A stretch of DNA of 64,000 bases from Congzhengia sp045635085 (lineage in GTDB: Bacteria; Bacillota; Clostridia; UBA1381; UBA9506), in assembly GCA_045635085.1 (NCBI GenBank), contig JAZRBM010000017.1:58381-122380 (forward strand). Reading direction: 5' to 3'. Within the stretch, counting starts at the first letter, position 1, and the number at the start of each line of letters is the position of its first letter. A program made the position numbers and the translations under genes. Positions 47,941 to 57,800 of the stretch are shown here, in pieces. The notes beneath the pieces were generated by a model. That model worked only from the letters and a program-made list of their open reading frames with translations, ran no database searches and was not told the origin of the DNA.

Positions 47941-49272
47941 CTATTTTTTCTTCTTTTTCTTTTTAAAGCGTCGCACTGCGCCACCGCCTAATTGCTTCAT
48001 CATTTTTTGCATTTGTTCGAATTGTTTTAAAAGAAGATTTACATCAGAAACCTGATTTCCGCTGCCGGCGGCAATTCTTTTCTTGCGGCTGGCGTTGATT
48101 ATTTCGGGTTTTTCGCGCTCCTGCATGGTCATAGACTTGATTATTGCTTCAACGCGGTCTAGTTTTCTCTCATCAATGTTGGCGCCATCTAATGCTTTAG
48201 CGTCTACTCCGGGCACCATCTTCAAAAGAGAAGATAGCGGCCCCATTTTTTTCATTTGCTGCATCTGATTTAAAAAATCATCAAGGTTAAATGTGTTTTG
48301 TCTTATTTTTTCTTCTAAAGCGATGGCATCTTTTTCGTCGTACGCTTCTTGAGCTTTTTCAATCAGCGACATAACGTCACCGGAGCCAAGTATTCTTGAC
48401 GCCATTCTGTCAGGGTGAAACTCTTCAATATCAGAAAGCTTTTCCCCGACACCGCAAAACTTAATCGGCTTTCCGGTTACCGCTTTAACAGATAACGCCG
48501 CACCACCACGGGTGTCGCCATCAAGCTTTGTCACAATCACGCCTGTCACTTCAAGTCGATTGTTAAAGCTTTCTGCGATGTTTACTGCGTCCTGACCTGT
48601 CATAGCATCAATTACGAGCAGAATTTCATTGGGGTTGACTGCTGTCTTTATGTCTTCAAGCTCTTTCATAAGCTCATCATCAATATGAAGACGTCCTGCA
48701 GTATCTATAATAACAAAATCATTACCGTGTTTTTTAGCGTGCTCAATTGAGGCTTTGGCGATATCTACTGCCTTATGGTCTGTTCCCATCTCAAAGACCG
48801 GAATATCAAGCTGCTTTCCTACAACCTGCAGCTGTTTGATTGCTGCGGGTCTGTAAATATCGCAGGCAACTAAAAGCGGGCGCATATTGTGTTTTTTGCG
48901 CATCAGGCCTGCAAGTTTTGCACAAAAAGTAGTTTTACCAGCACCCTGAAGACCGGCAAGAAGCACGACCGTCGGGGCTTTGCCAAACTCTATTCTTGAA
49001 TGCTCACTTCCCATTAATGCAGAAAGTTCGTCGTTAACAATCTTTATAATCTGCTGGCCGGGAGTAAGGCTTTCTAAAACATCAACGCCGACGCATCTTT
49101 CTGAAACTTTGGTCACAAAATCCTTTACAACCTTGTAATTTACGTCAGCCTCTAAAAGAGCAAGTTTTATCTCGCGCATTGATTCTTTTATATCTTTTTC
49201 AGTTACAACGCCACGGCCCTTTAGCTTTTTAAAAACAGCGCCGAGCTTTTCAGACAAGTTTTCAAATGCCAT
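47941..49272 (-). CDS. ffh: Signal recognition particle protein Ffh (SRP54)
   Basis: The GTPase that binds signal peptides and SRP RNA (encoded here at 28577-28740). The 443-aa protein has the N domain (ALLEADVNYKVVKDFV), the G domain with GLQGAGKTTFCAKLA (about residues 105-119), DTAGR and TKLDGDTRGG, and a Met-rich M domain (MQQMKKMGPLSSLLKMVPG onward, about 325-430). The tail is a run of Lys. AGGAGAGC precedes the ATG; ylxM is 16 bases upstream. Confidence 0.97.
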   Translation of the reverse strand: MAFENLSEKLGAVFKKLKGRGVVTEKDIKESMREIKLALLEADVNYKVVKDFVTKVSERCVGVDVLESLTPGQQIIKIVNDELSALMGSEHSRIEFGKAPTVVLLAGLQGAGKTTFCAKLAGLMRKKHNMRPLLVACDIYRPAAIKQLQVVGKQLDIPVFEMGTDHKAVDIAKASIEHAKKHGNDFVIIDTAGRLHIDDELMKELEDIKTAVNPNEILLVIDAMTGQDAVNIAESFNNRLEVTGVIVTKLDGDTRGGAALSVKAVTGKPIKFCGVGEKLSDIEEFHPDRMASRILGSGDVMSLIEKAQEAYDEKDAIALEEKIRQNTFNLDDFLNQMQQMKKMGPLSSLLKMVPGVDAKALDGANIDERKLDRVEAIIKSMTMQEREKPEIINASRKKRIAAGSGNQVSDVNLLLKQFEQMQKMMKQLGGGAVRRFKKKKKKK

Positions 49273-49288
49273 GAAACTGCTCTCCTTT

Positions 49289-49675
49289 TTAGAGTTTTTC
49301 TGTGATTTTTTCTATTTTATCAGAAATTTCCTGCACAGCACTGGACAGATTGCCCGAGTGAATGTAGGTGTCGATATAGTTTTTTAGCTCTTTAAACATC
49401 TGCTGGATTTCGACCACGTCTTGTTCAATTTCTTTAAATCTTTTTGCAAGACCGAGCGTGTTTTCCAATTCCAGCAATTGCTTTTCGCCACGTTTTATTG
49501 AATCTCTGACGCCCTGTCGGGAAATCGACAAAGGCTCTGCAATCTCAGCCAAAGATAAATCTTCGTTATAGTAAAGCTCCATTGCCTGAGCTTGTTTTTC
49601 TGTCAGAAGTTCGCCATAAAAATCAAATAACATTGCGATTTCGAAATCTTTACCTGTCTTTTTCAAGAACATCAC
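49289..49675 (-). CDS. ylxM: UPF0122 helix-turn-helix protein YlxM
   Basis: A 127-128-aa sigma-70 region-4-like protein encoded next to ffh in most Firmicutes and in streptococci shown to affect SRP function. The segment LFDFYGELLTEKQAQAMELYYNEDLSLAEIAEPLSISRQGVRDSI is diagnostic; the C-terminal half is a coiled coil. Start is GTG 49675 or the adjacent ATG 49672; a GGGGTG precedes them. Confidence 0.93.
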   Translation of the reverse strand: MMFLKKTGKDFEIAMLFDFYGELLTEKQAQAMELYYNEDLSLAEIAEPLSISRQGVRDSIKRGEKQLLELENTLGLAKRFKEIEQDVVEIQQMFKELKNYIDTYIHSGNLSSAVQEISDKIEKITEKL

Positions 49676-49731
49676 CCCGAGAAGTCAAAAGTTTCGCAGC
49701 ATGTAAAGGTCTAGACCTAAACACCTGTTAT

Positions 49732-49760
49732 ATTTTAACCTAATTTTGATAGTTTGTCAA
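49732..49760 (-). promoter_or_regulatory. Promoter of ylxM-ffh-rpsP-khpA
   Basis: Minus strand TTGACA (complement of 49755-49760), 17-base spacer, TAAAAT (complement of 49732-49737). Confidence 0.8.
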
Positions 49761-49801
49761 GAGGTTTTCATCAAAAAACTTTATCCGCTTTAAAAGTGAG
49801 T

Positions 49802-49840
49802 AAAAAAGAGCTGCTAACATGCATTTAGCAGCTCTTTTTT
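49802..49840. terminator. Terminator after the SleB-type gene
   Basis: A 16-bp perfect stem (AAAAAAGAGCTGCTAA / TTAGCAGCTCTTTTTT) with a 7-base loop, 7 bases past the stop of the minus-strand gene. Confidence 0.9.
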
Positions 49841-49846
49841 AGCGTT

Positions 49847-50686
49847 TTACAAATAAAAATCATGATTACCTATTCTTTTATAAAATATTCTGTTTTTTAT
49901 AATCCATGAATTTATTGCTGTTGTAGGATTTAAAAAGTACAAACAATTCTGCGACACGTCCTCGCCTAAAAGAGCGCGTTTTGCCGCTATGACACTCGCT
50001 GCTGTCGGGGTTTTATAAATTGAACCATCTGCTACGGGAGTGAATTGTACACCATAGTTTGTGTCAAAAATTACACCGTAAATTGTATTTGGAAACTCGC
50101 TGCTTTCAACCCTTTTTAAAACGACATTTGCCACGGCAACCTTACCGCGGTTTTCTTCTCCCTGAGCCTCGGCGCTCACTATTCTTGAAAGCCAGTAAAG
50201 CTCATCGTCTGTATAGGGAGCTTTTCCTTTAAGATGTGCAGGGACAGATGCTTTTTGATGGGTGATTTTTGCGCATATTGCATCAGAATTCCACAAAACC
50301 TCAGCGCCCAGCTGCTCTGCTAAAAATCTTAAAGGAACATAAAGCCTGTCGTTTGCAATGACAGCAGGAAGCGAAAGCTTTGTTGTTTTGTTGTTGACTG
50401 TCGCCTCTTTTTTTCCTTTTGTTACGGTAATCTTCGTGTTGCCTGATGTTAAGGTGGCAGCTCCTGTTTTTTCGTTCCAGGAAATATCTGCTCCGAATAT
50501 GTCGCTTATGTCACGTATTGAAACACACGTCACACCTTGTTTTAAAAAGGCGTGGTTTTCAGTTTTTACATATTCATTGTTAACTGTGATACATACAGGG
50601 GCAAAAAACTCGCCCTCTGCGTGTGCGGGGAGAGAAATCCCCATTAAAACAAATAAAAAAGCAAGTGTAAGAATAATTTTTTTCAT
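49847..50686 (-). CDS. SleB/CwlJ-type cell-wall hydrolase with copper-amine-oxidase-like N domain, 279 aa
   Basis: A secreted cortex- or wall-lytic enzyme. Signal peptide about residues 1-24 (ending AHA-EGE), a CuAO-N-like stalk (about 30-145, with LPAVIANDRLYVPLRFLAEQLG), then a Hydrolase_2 domain (about 160-279) with the catalytic Glu in RIVSAEAQGE and the NVVLKRVES and FTPVADGS segments. SleB-type enzymes act in spore cortex lysis on germination. ATG 50686 follows AGGAGGAATT. It stands alone between terminator and promoter, divergent from rpoB. Confidence 0.9.
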   Translation of the reverse strand: MKKIILTLAFLFVLMGISLPAHAEGEFFAPVCITVNNEYVKTENHAFLKQGVTCVSIRDISDIFGADISWNEKTGAATLTSGNTKITVTKGKKEATVNNKTTKLSLPAVIANDRLYVPLRFLAEQLGAEVLWNSDAICAKITHQKASVPAHLKGKAPYTDDELYWLSRIVSAEAQGEENRGKVAVANVVLKRVESSEFPNTIYGVIFDTNYGVQFTPVADGSIYKTPTAASVIAAKRALLGEDVSQNCLYFLNPTTAINSWIIKNRIFYKRIGNHDFYL

Positions 50687-50713
50687 AATTCCTCCTTGCA
50701 CCACTTAAGTAAC

Positions 50714-50742
50714 ATTATACAGTAGCAGGACGCATCATTCAA
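50714..50742 (-). promoter_or_regulatory. Promoter of the SleB-type gene
   Basis: Minus strand TTGAAT (complement of 50737-50742), 17-base spacer, TATAAT (complement of 50714-50719). It fits sigma-A; I see no clear sigma-G match. Confidence 0.65.
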
Positions 50743-50850
50743 TACAAAATATATGGTTTTTTTGACAAAATTTTCAAAAATAGCAAGAGTTTTTTCCTTA
50801 TTTATATATATAATATGTCAAAGCAGTAAAAAAATTTTTTCAAAAAAAGC

Positions 50851-50879
50851 TTGACTTATTAATTCATATGTGCTAGTAT
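50851..50879 (+). promoter_or_regulatory. Promoter of rpoBC
   Basis: TTGACT at 50851-50856, 17-base spacer, TAGTAT at 50874-50879. A dedicated promoter is needed because the rplKAJL block does not lie upstream. Confidence 0.75.
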
Positions 50880-51038
50880 TATAAATTGCATTATATTCTC
50901 AAAATGGTATATTATGCTTAAATAGGACTTTTGTCCTTTCAAGGGTTTAAATTTTGTATGTAATTTTAGTTCTATACATAACAAACCAAGCAGTAATCAA
51001 AAGATTACAAACAAATTTTTAATGAGGTGGTTGAGTTT

Positions 51039-54000
51039 ATGGTACATCCGATTCAGTTGGGCGCAAACCAGAGAATGAGTTACGCTAAAGTCGATGAAGT
51101 TTTGGAAATGCCAAACCTTATCGAGGTTCAGAAAAATTCATATAACTGGTTCTTGGAGGAGGGCTTAAAAGAAGTTCTTCGTGACATTTCTCCCATTACC
51201 GACTACACAGGCAACTTAATTTTGGAGTTTATCGACTACAAGCTTGAGAGAAACCGTGTTAAGTACAGTGTAGAAGAGTGCAGGGAAAGAGACACAAACT
51301 ATGCCGCTCCGCTCAAAGCAAAGTTACGCCTTATCAACAAAGAAACCGGCGAGGTTAAAGAACAGGAAATCTTTATGGGTGATTTCCCGCTTATGACAGA
51401 CCAGGGCACATTTATCATAAATGGTGCAGAGCGTGTTATTGTCAGTCAGCTTGTTCGTTCGCCCGGAATTTATTTTGCTATGGAACACGACAAAACAGGT
51501 AAGGAGTTGTTCTCATCGACAGTAATTCCTTATCGTGGTGCGTGGCTTGAATATGAAAATGATATAAATGATGTGATATCTGTTCGTATCGACAGAACAA
51601 GAAAAATCCCCGTAACTGTTTTAATCCGTGCATTAGGTATTGAAACAGATGCTGAAATTTTAGATATGTTCGGCGAAACAGAGGCGCTTTTAAACACATT
51701 GGAAAAAAGTGCTCAAATCCAGACCACCGATGAAGCATTAATAGAAATTTACAAAAAGCTCCGTCCAGGCGAGCCTCCTACAGTTGAAAGCTCAAAGAGT
51801 CTTTTATACGGACTTTTGTTTGATGCCAAGCGCTACGATTTAGCAGGCGTTGGCAGATATAAATTCAATAAAAAACTTGCACTTTCTGCTCGTATTGCCA
51901 ACCAGGTGGCAAAAGATGCTATCGTCAACCCTGAAACGGGCGAAATTATGGTAGAAGCAGGTGCAGCAATCTCAAAGGAAACAGCATTAGAGATTGAACA
52001 GGCAGGTGTAAACCGCGTTGTGCTGGATGTTAAGGGACACGATGTAGTTGTCTTTTCCAACAACATGGTTACGCTTTCTAACTATGTCGATTTTGATACA
52101 ACCGATATCACAACAGAAAAAGTATCAAAGGGCGTTTTAGATGAAATACTGGAAAACTTCACAACAGAAGAAGAAATTAAAGACCAGCTTTTGCGTCGTA
52201 TTGATGAGCTTGTTCCAAAACACATCATCACAGACGACATCATGGCATCTATAAACTATCAGATAGGCCTTCTTTTCGGTATCGGCACAACAGACGACAT
52301 TGACCATTTAGGCAACAGACGTCTTCGTTGCGTAGGCGAACTTTTACAAAACCAGTTCAGAATCGGTCTTGCCAGAATGGAAAGAGTCGTACGTGAACGT
52401 ATGACCATTCAGGATTTAGACATTATAACACCTCAGGCGCTTATCAACACACGTCCTATTGTTGCTACAATTAAGGAATTTTTCGGTTCTTCACAGCTTT
52501 CACAGTTTATGGACCAGTTAAATCCTTTGGCAGAGTTAACACATAAAAGAAGATTGTCAGCATTAGGACCTGGCGGTCTTTCTCGTGACCGTGCAGGCTT
52601 TGAAGTTCGTGACGTACACTATTCACACTATTCAAGAATGTGTCCTATCGAAACCCCTGAAGGTCCTAACATTGGTCTTATAAACTCACTGGCAACTTAT
52701 GCAAGAATCAACGAGCACGGGTTTATTGAGGCTCCTTACAGAAAAATTGATAAAAAGACAGGAAAAGTAACAGACGAAATCGTATATATGACAGCTGATG
52801 TAGAGGACGAATATATTGTAGCTCAGGCGAATGAACCGTTAACAGATGATGGCAAATTCAAAAATTCTAAAGCTATCGTTCGTTTCCGTGATGAATACTT
52901 AGAGGTAGAAACATCAAAGATTGACTACATGGATGTATCACCCAAGCAGGTTGTATCAGTTGCTACTGCAATGATTCCGTTTTTAGAAAACGATGACGCT
53001 AACCGTGCGCTGATGGGTGCTAACATGCAGCGTCAGGCAGTGCCGCTTCTTCGTACAGATTCTCCTATCGTAGGTACTGGTATGGAATATCAGGCAGCAA
53101 GAGATTCAGGTGTTGCAGTTTTGGCAAAAGAGGATGGCGTTGTAGACAAGGTTTCAGCTGATGAAATCGTAATTAAAGAAAAAGACGGAAATCTTCATAA
53201 ATATAAGCTGATTAAATTTACACGTTCAAACCAGGGCTCATGCATTAACCAAAAACCTATCGTATCAGAAGGCGAAAAGGTTAAGAAGGGAACAATCATT
53301 GCCGATGGTCCTTCTACCCACAACGGCGAAATCTCATTGGGAAGAAATATCCTTATAGGATTTATGACATGGGAAGGTTATAACTACGAGGATGCTATGT
53401 TAATCAACGAAAAGTTAGTTCGTGATGACATATTAACATCAATTCATATAGAGGAATACGAGTGCGAGTCAAGGGACACAAAGCTTGGTGCAGAAGAAAT
53501 CACACGTGATATTCCTAATGTCGGCGAGGATGCTTTAAAGGATTTAAATGAAAAAGGTATTATCCGCATCGGTGCCGAGGTTCGCTCAGGTGATATCTTA
53601 GTTGGTAAAGTAACACCTAAGGGCGAAACAGAGCTGACAGCAGAAGAAAGATTGCTCCGTGCTATCTTTGGTGAAAAAGCAAGAGAAGTAAGAGATACAT
53701 CTCTTCGCGTACCACATGGTGAAGCAGGTATTATCGTTGACGTTATCACGTTTGACAAGGATAACGGGGACGAGTTACCGCCCGGAGTTAACCAGCTTGT
53801 TCGTTGCTACATTGCACAGAAGAGAAAGATTTCTGTCGGCGATAAGATGGCAGGTCGTCACGGTAACAAGGGTGTTGTATCCCGTATTCTGCCCGAAGAG
53901 GATATGCCGTTCTTACCGGATGGTACACCGCTTGAAATCGTACTGAACCCATTGGGCGTACCTTCACGTATGAATATCGGTCAGGTTTTAGAGGTTCACT

Positions 54001-54770
54001 TAGGCAGAGCGGCAAAAGAGCTTGGCTGGAAAATAGCAACACCGGTTCTAGACGGTGCAACAGAAGAAGACATTACGGAAACACTTATAAAAGCAGGACT
54101 TGACACTGATGGTAAGACTGTTTTATACGACGGAAGAACAGGTGAACCATTTGACAACAGAGTAACGGTTGGTATTATGTACATCTTAAAGCTCTGTCAC
54201 TTGGTTGACGATAAAATCCACGCACGTTCAACAGGTCCTTACTCACTCGTTACACAGCAGCCTTTGGGTGGTAAAGCTCAGTTTGGCGGTCAGCGTTTCG
54301 GTGAAATGGAAGTTTGGGCGCTCGAGGCATACGGTGCTGCTTATACACTTCAGGAAATCTTAACAGTTAAATCTGACGATATTGTTGGTCGTGTTAAGAC
54401 CTATGAGGCAATCGTAAAAGGTGAAAGCGTACCTCAGGCAGGTATTCCAGAGTCATTTAAGGTGTTAATTAAAGAACTTCAGAGCTTGTGTCTGGATATG
54501 AGAGTGTTGGATGAAGCAGGCAACGAAGTAGCCTTAAAGGATTCTTCCGAGGAAGAGGAAGAAGCAAATCTCGGAATGACTGTAAAAGACGACAAGGCGT
54601 TTATTGATTTAGACAGCGATGATGATGACGATGCACATGGTCTGGAAATGCTTTCCGACGATGATGACGTCGAAATCGATGATTCATTGTTCTCCGGAGA
54701 TAATTACGAAGAGGATGAATTCGATGAATTTGATAATGGAATCTTCGATGATGAAACGGACTTGTTATAA
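51039..54770 (+). CDS. rpoB: RNA polymerase subunit beta (RpoB)
   Basis: Catalytic core subunit, 1243 aa from ATG 51039 (MVHPIQLGANQRMSYAKVDEVLEMPNLIEVQ). Key segments are seen: SQLVRSPGIYF, the rifampicin region GSSQLSQFMDQLNPLAELTHKRRLSALGPGGLSRDRAGFEVRD with wild-type-like Asp, His and Ser, and the KxGDKMAGRHGNKGVVS motif. The C-terminus ends in a very acidic tail (about 60 residues rich in Asp and Glu), longer than in many species. GAGGTGG is 8 bases before the ATG; the GTG inside it (51027) is unlikely. Confidence 0.97.
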   Translation: MVHPIQLGANQRMSYAKVDEVLEMPNLIEVQKNSYNWFLEEGLKEVLRDISPITDYTGNLILEFIDYKLERNRVKYSVEECRERDTNYAAPLKAKLRLINKETGEVKEQEIFMGDFPLMTDQGTFIINGAERVIVSQLVRSPGIYFAMEHDKTGKELFSSTVIPYRGAWLEYENDINDVISVRIDRTRKIPVTVLIRALGIETDAEILDMFGETEALLNTLEKSAQIQTTDEALIEIYKKLRPGEPPTVESSKSLLYGLLFDAKRYDLAGVGRYKFNKKLALSARIANQVAKDAIVNPETGEIMVEAGAAISKETALEIEQAGVNRVVLDVKGHDVVVFSNNMVTLSNYVDFDTTDITTEKVSKGVLDEILENFTTEEEIKDQLLRRIDELVPKHIITDDIMASINYQIGLLFGIGTTDDIDHLGNRRLRCVGELLQNQFRIGLARMERVVRERMTIQDLDIITPQALINTRPIVATIKEFFGSSQLSQFMDQLNPLAELTHKRRLSALGPGGLSRDRAGFEVRDVHYSHYSRMCPIETPEGPNIGLINSLATYARINEHGFIEAPYRKIDKKTGKVTDEIVYMTADVEDEYIVAQANEPLTDDGKFKNSKAIVRFRDEYLEVETSKIDYMDVSPKQVVSVATAMIPFLENDDANRALMGANMQRQAVPLLRTDSPIVGTGMEYQAARDSGVAVLAKEDGVVDKVSADEIVIKEKDGNLHKYKLIKFTRSNQGSCINQKPIVSEGEKVKKGTIIADGPSTHNGEISLGRNILIGFMTWEGYNYEDAMLINEKLVRDDILTSIHIEEYECESRDTKLGAEEITRDIPNVGEDALKDLNEKGIIRIGAEVRSGDILVGKVTPKGETELTAEERLLRAIFGEKAREVRDTSLRVPHGEAGIIVDVITFDKDNGDELPPGVNQLVRCYIAQKRKISVGDKMAGRHGNKGVVSRILPEEDMPFLPDGTPLEIVLNPLGVPSRMNIGQVLEVHLGRAAKELGWKIATPVLDGATEEDITETLIKAGLDTDGKTVLYDGRTGEPFDNRVTVGIMYILKLCHLVDDKIHARSTGPYSLVTQQPLGGKAQFGGQRFGEMEVWALEAYGAAYTLQEILTVKSDDIVGRVKTYEAIVKGESVPQAGIPESFKVLIKELQSLCLDMRVLDEAGNEVALKDSSEEEEEANLGMTVKDDKAFIDLDSDDDDDAHGLEMLSDDDDVEIDDSLFSGDNYEEDEFDEFDNGIFDDETDLL

Positions 54771-54811
54771 GATATAACGCTAAAAAATTCTTTTAAATGG
54801 AGATGAGTCGA

Positions 54812-57800
54812 TTGTCAGAAAATACATTTGATGCAATAAAAATTGGCATTGCCTCGCCAGACATGATCAGAAGCTGGTCGCGCGGCGAAGTTAAAAAGCC
54901 GGAAACTATAAATTACAGAACTCTAAAACCTGAGCGCGACGGACTCTTCTGCGAACGCATTTTCGGACCTACCAAGGACTGGGAATGTCACTGCGGAAAG
55001 TATAAACGTATCCGTCATAAGGGTATTGTCTGCGACCGTTGTGGCGTAGAGGTTACACGTGCGCGCGTTCGTCGTGAACGTATGGGACATATTGAGCTTG
55101 CGGCTCCTGTGTCACATATCTGGTATTTTAAGGGTATTCCTTCTCGTATGGGATTACTCCTTGATATGACACCAAGAATGCTCGAAAAAGTTTTATACTT
55201 TGCAGCCTATGTGGTAACAGACCCTGGCTCACGTACAGAGCTTGAAAAGAAACAGATACTCTCTGAGCAGGAATACAGAGAATATTGCGAAAAGTACGGT
55301 GACAGATTCCGTGCTTCAATGGGTGCTGAAGCTATTAAAGAGTTGCTTTCAGAAATCAACTTAGAAGAGCTCTCAGCTGAAATTAAAGAAGAACTAAAAG
55401 ACGCAACAGGCCAGAAAAAAGTTCGTCTGGTAAAAAGACTTGAAGTTGTTGAATCATTCAGAATATCAGGAAATGACCCATCATGGATGGTGCTTGACGT
55501 TATCCCGGTTATTCCTCCGGACATTCGTCCTATGGTTCAGTTAGATGGTGGCAGATTTGCAACATCAGACTTAAATGATTTATACAGACGAGTTATTAAC
55601 AGAAACAACCGCTTAAAGAAATTGTTAGACTTAGGCGCTCCTGAAATTATCGTAAGAAACGAAAAGAGAATGCTCCAGGAAGCTGTTGATGCTTTAATTG
55701 ATAACGGCAGACGCGGCAGACCTGTAACAGGCCCCGGAAACAGAGCCTTAAAATCTCTTTCGGATATGCTCAAAGGTAAGCAGGGACGTTTCCGTCAGAA
55801 CCTTTTAGGTAAGCGTGTTGACTACTCAGGCCGTTCTGTTATCGTTGTAGGACCTGAACTTAAAATTTATCAGTGTGGTCTGCCAAAAGAAATGGCAATA
55901 GAGCTGTTTAAGCCTTTTGTCATGAAAAAGCTTGTAAATGATGGCGTAGCTCACAACATAAAGAGCGCAAAGCGTATGGTTGAGCGTTTAAAACCGGAAG
56001 TTTGGGACGTTTTAGACGAGGTTATAAAAGACCATCCGGTGCTTTTAAACCGTGCTCCTACACTTCACAGACTTGGTATTCAGGCGTTTGAGCCAATCTT
56101 AGTTGAGGGTAGAGCATTAAAGCTCCATCCGTTGGTTTGTACAGCGTACAACGCCGACTTTGACGGTGACCAGATGGCTGTTCACGTTCCGCTTTCTCCT
56201 GAAGCTCAGGCAGAGGCAAGATTCTTGATGCTTTCTGCTAATAACTTACTTAAGCCACAGGATGGTCGTCCTGTAACAGTTCCTACACAGGACATGGTTT
56301 TAGGTAGCTATTACTTAACATTAGTTAAGCCTAAAGAAGTTAAAATCACAGATCCCGGTGATTCAGAAATTTTCACAAAGGGCCAGATTGTAGGCTACTA
56401 CTATAGCGAAAAAGGCAAGAGCCTGCTTTCTGAAAATGAAGACCTAGAAGCTCAGGGCAAACGTCCTGCTTCATATACAGAAGAAGGATGCTTCCCCGGT
56501 GAAGCCGGCGAGGGTAAGACCTTTGTATCAGCTAATGAAGCAAACCTTGCTTACACAAATGGTGTTGTAGGCCTGCACGCCCCTATTAACGTAAGAGTAA
56601 CAAGTGATGACGGCGACAGCGGTATTATAAGAACAACAGTTGGAAGACTTATATTTAACGAAAACGTTCCTCAGGATTTAGGCTTTATTGACAGAAGCAA
56701 TCCTGATAACAAATTCCTGCTCGAAATCAACTTCCTCTGCGGTAAAAAGCAGTTGGGACAGATTATCGACAAGTGTATTCAGGCTCACGGTCTGACAGAC
56801 ACAGCAGTAGTTTTGGATGCTATTAAAGCAATGGGCTTTAAATATTCTACACGTGGTGCAATTACAGTTTCAGTTTCAGATATTGAAGTTCCTGAAAAGA
56901 AGAAGGAATTGCTTGCTGAGGCAGAAGCAAAGGTTGACAAGATTACAAAGCAGTTTAACAGAGGCCTTATTTCAGACGAAGAACGTTATCAGTTAGTCAT
57001 TGATACATGGACAAAGACAATTGATGATGTTACAGATGCCCTGATGGAAAACCTTGACCAGTACAACCCAATCTTTATGATGGCAGATTCTGGTGCCCGT
57101 GGTAGTAAGAACCAGATTAGACAGCTTGCCGGTATGCGTGGTCTTATGAACGATACATCAGGTAAGGTTATCGAAATTCCTATCAAGGCTAACTTCCGTG
57201 AGGGTCTTAACGTTATCGAGTACTTTGTATCTTCTCATGGTGCCAGAAAAGGTCTTGCCGATACAGCTCTTCGTACAGCCGACTCAGGTTACTTAACACG
57301 TCGTTTGGTTGACGTTTCACAGGATGTTATTATCCGTGAACACGACTGTGGAGTAGTTGACGGTATCGAAGTTTCTGCAATCACAGAGGGCAAGGAAGTT
57401 ATCGAAAGCTTAGAAGACAGACTCGCAGGACGTTATCCTGTTGAAAATATTGTAAACCCTGAAACAGGGGAAATACTTGCAACTCCTAACGATTTAATTG
57501 ACGAAAAACTAGCATCAAAAATCGTGGCTGCAGGTGTTAAAAAGGCAAAAATCCGTTCGGTTTTAACCTGTCGTGCCAAGGTTGGTATCTGTGCTAAATG
57601 TTACGGTTCAAACCTTGCCGGCGGTGAATTGGTTCCTGAAGGTGAAGCAGTCGGTATTATTGCTGCTCAATCAATCGGTGAACCTGGTACACAGCTTACA
57701 ATGAGAACGTTCCACACCGGTGGTGTTGCCGGCGATGACATCACACAGGGTCTGCCCCGTGTTGAAGAATTGTTTGAAGCAAGGAAGCCGAAGGGCCTTG

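Larger units (their letters stand above)
50687..51038. other. 352-base divergent region before rpoB
   Basis: Contains the SleB-gene promoter (50714-50742 minus), the rpoB promoter (50851-50879) and a 155-nt rpoB leader in which I see no clear terminator or known leader motif. No coding sequence seen. Confidence 0.6.
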
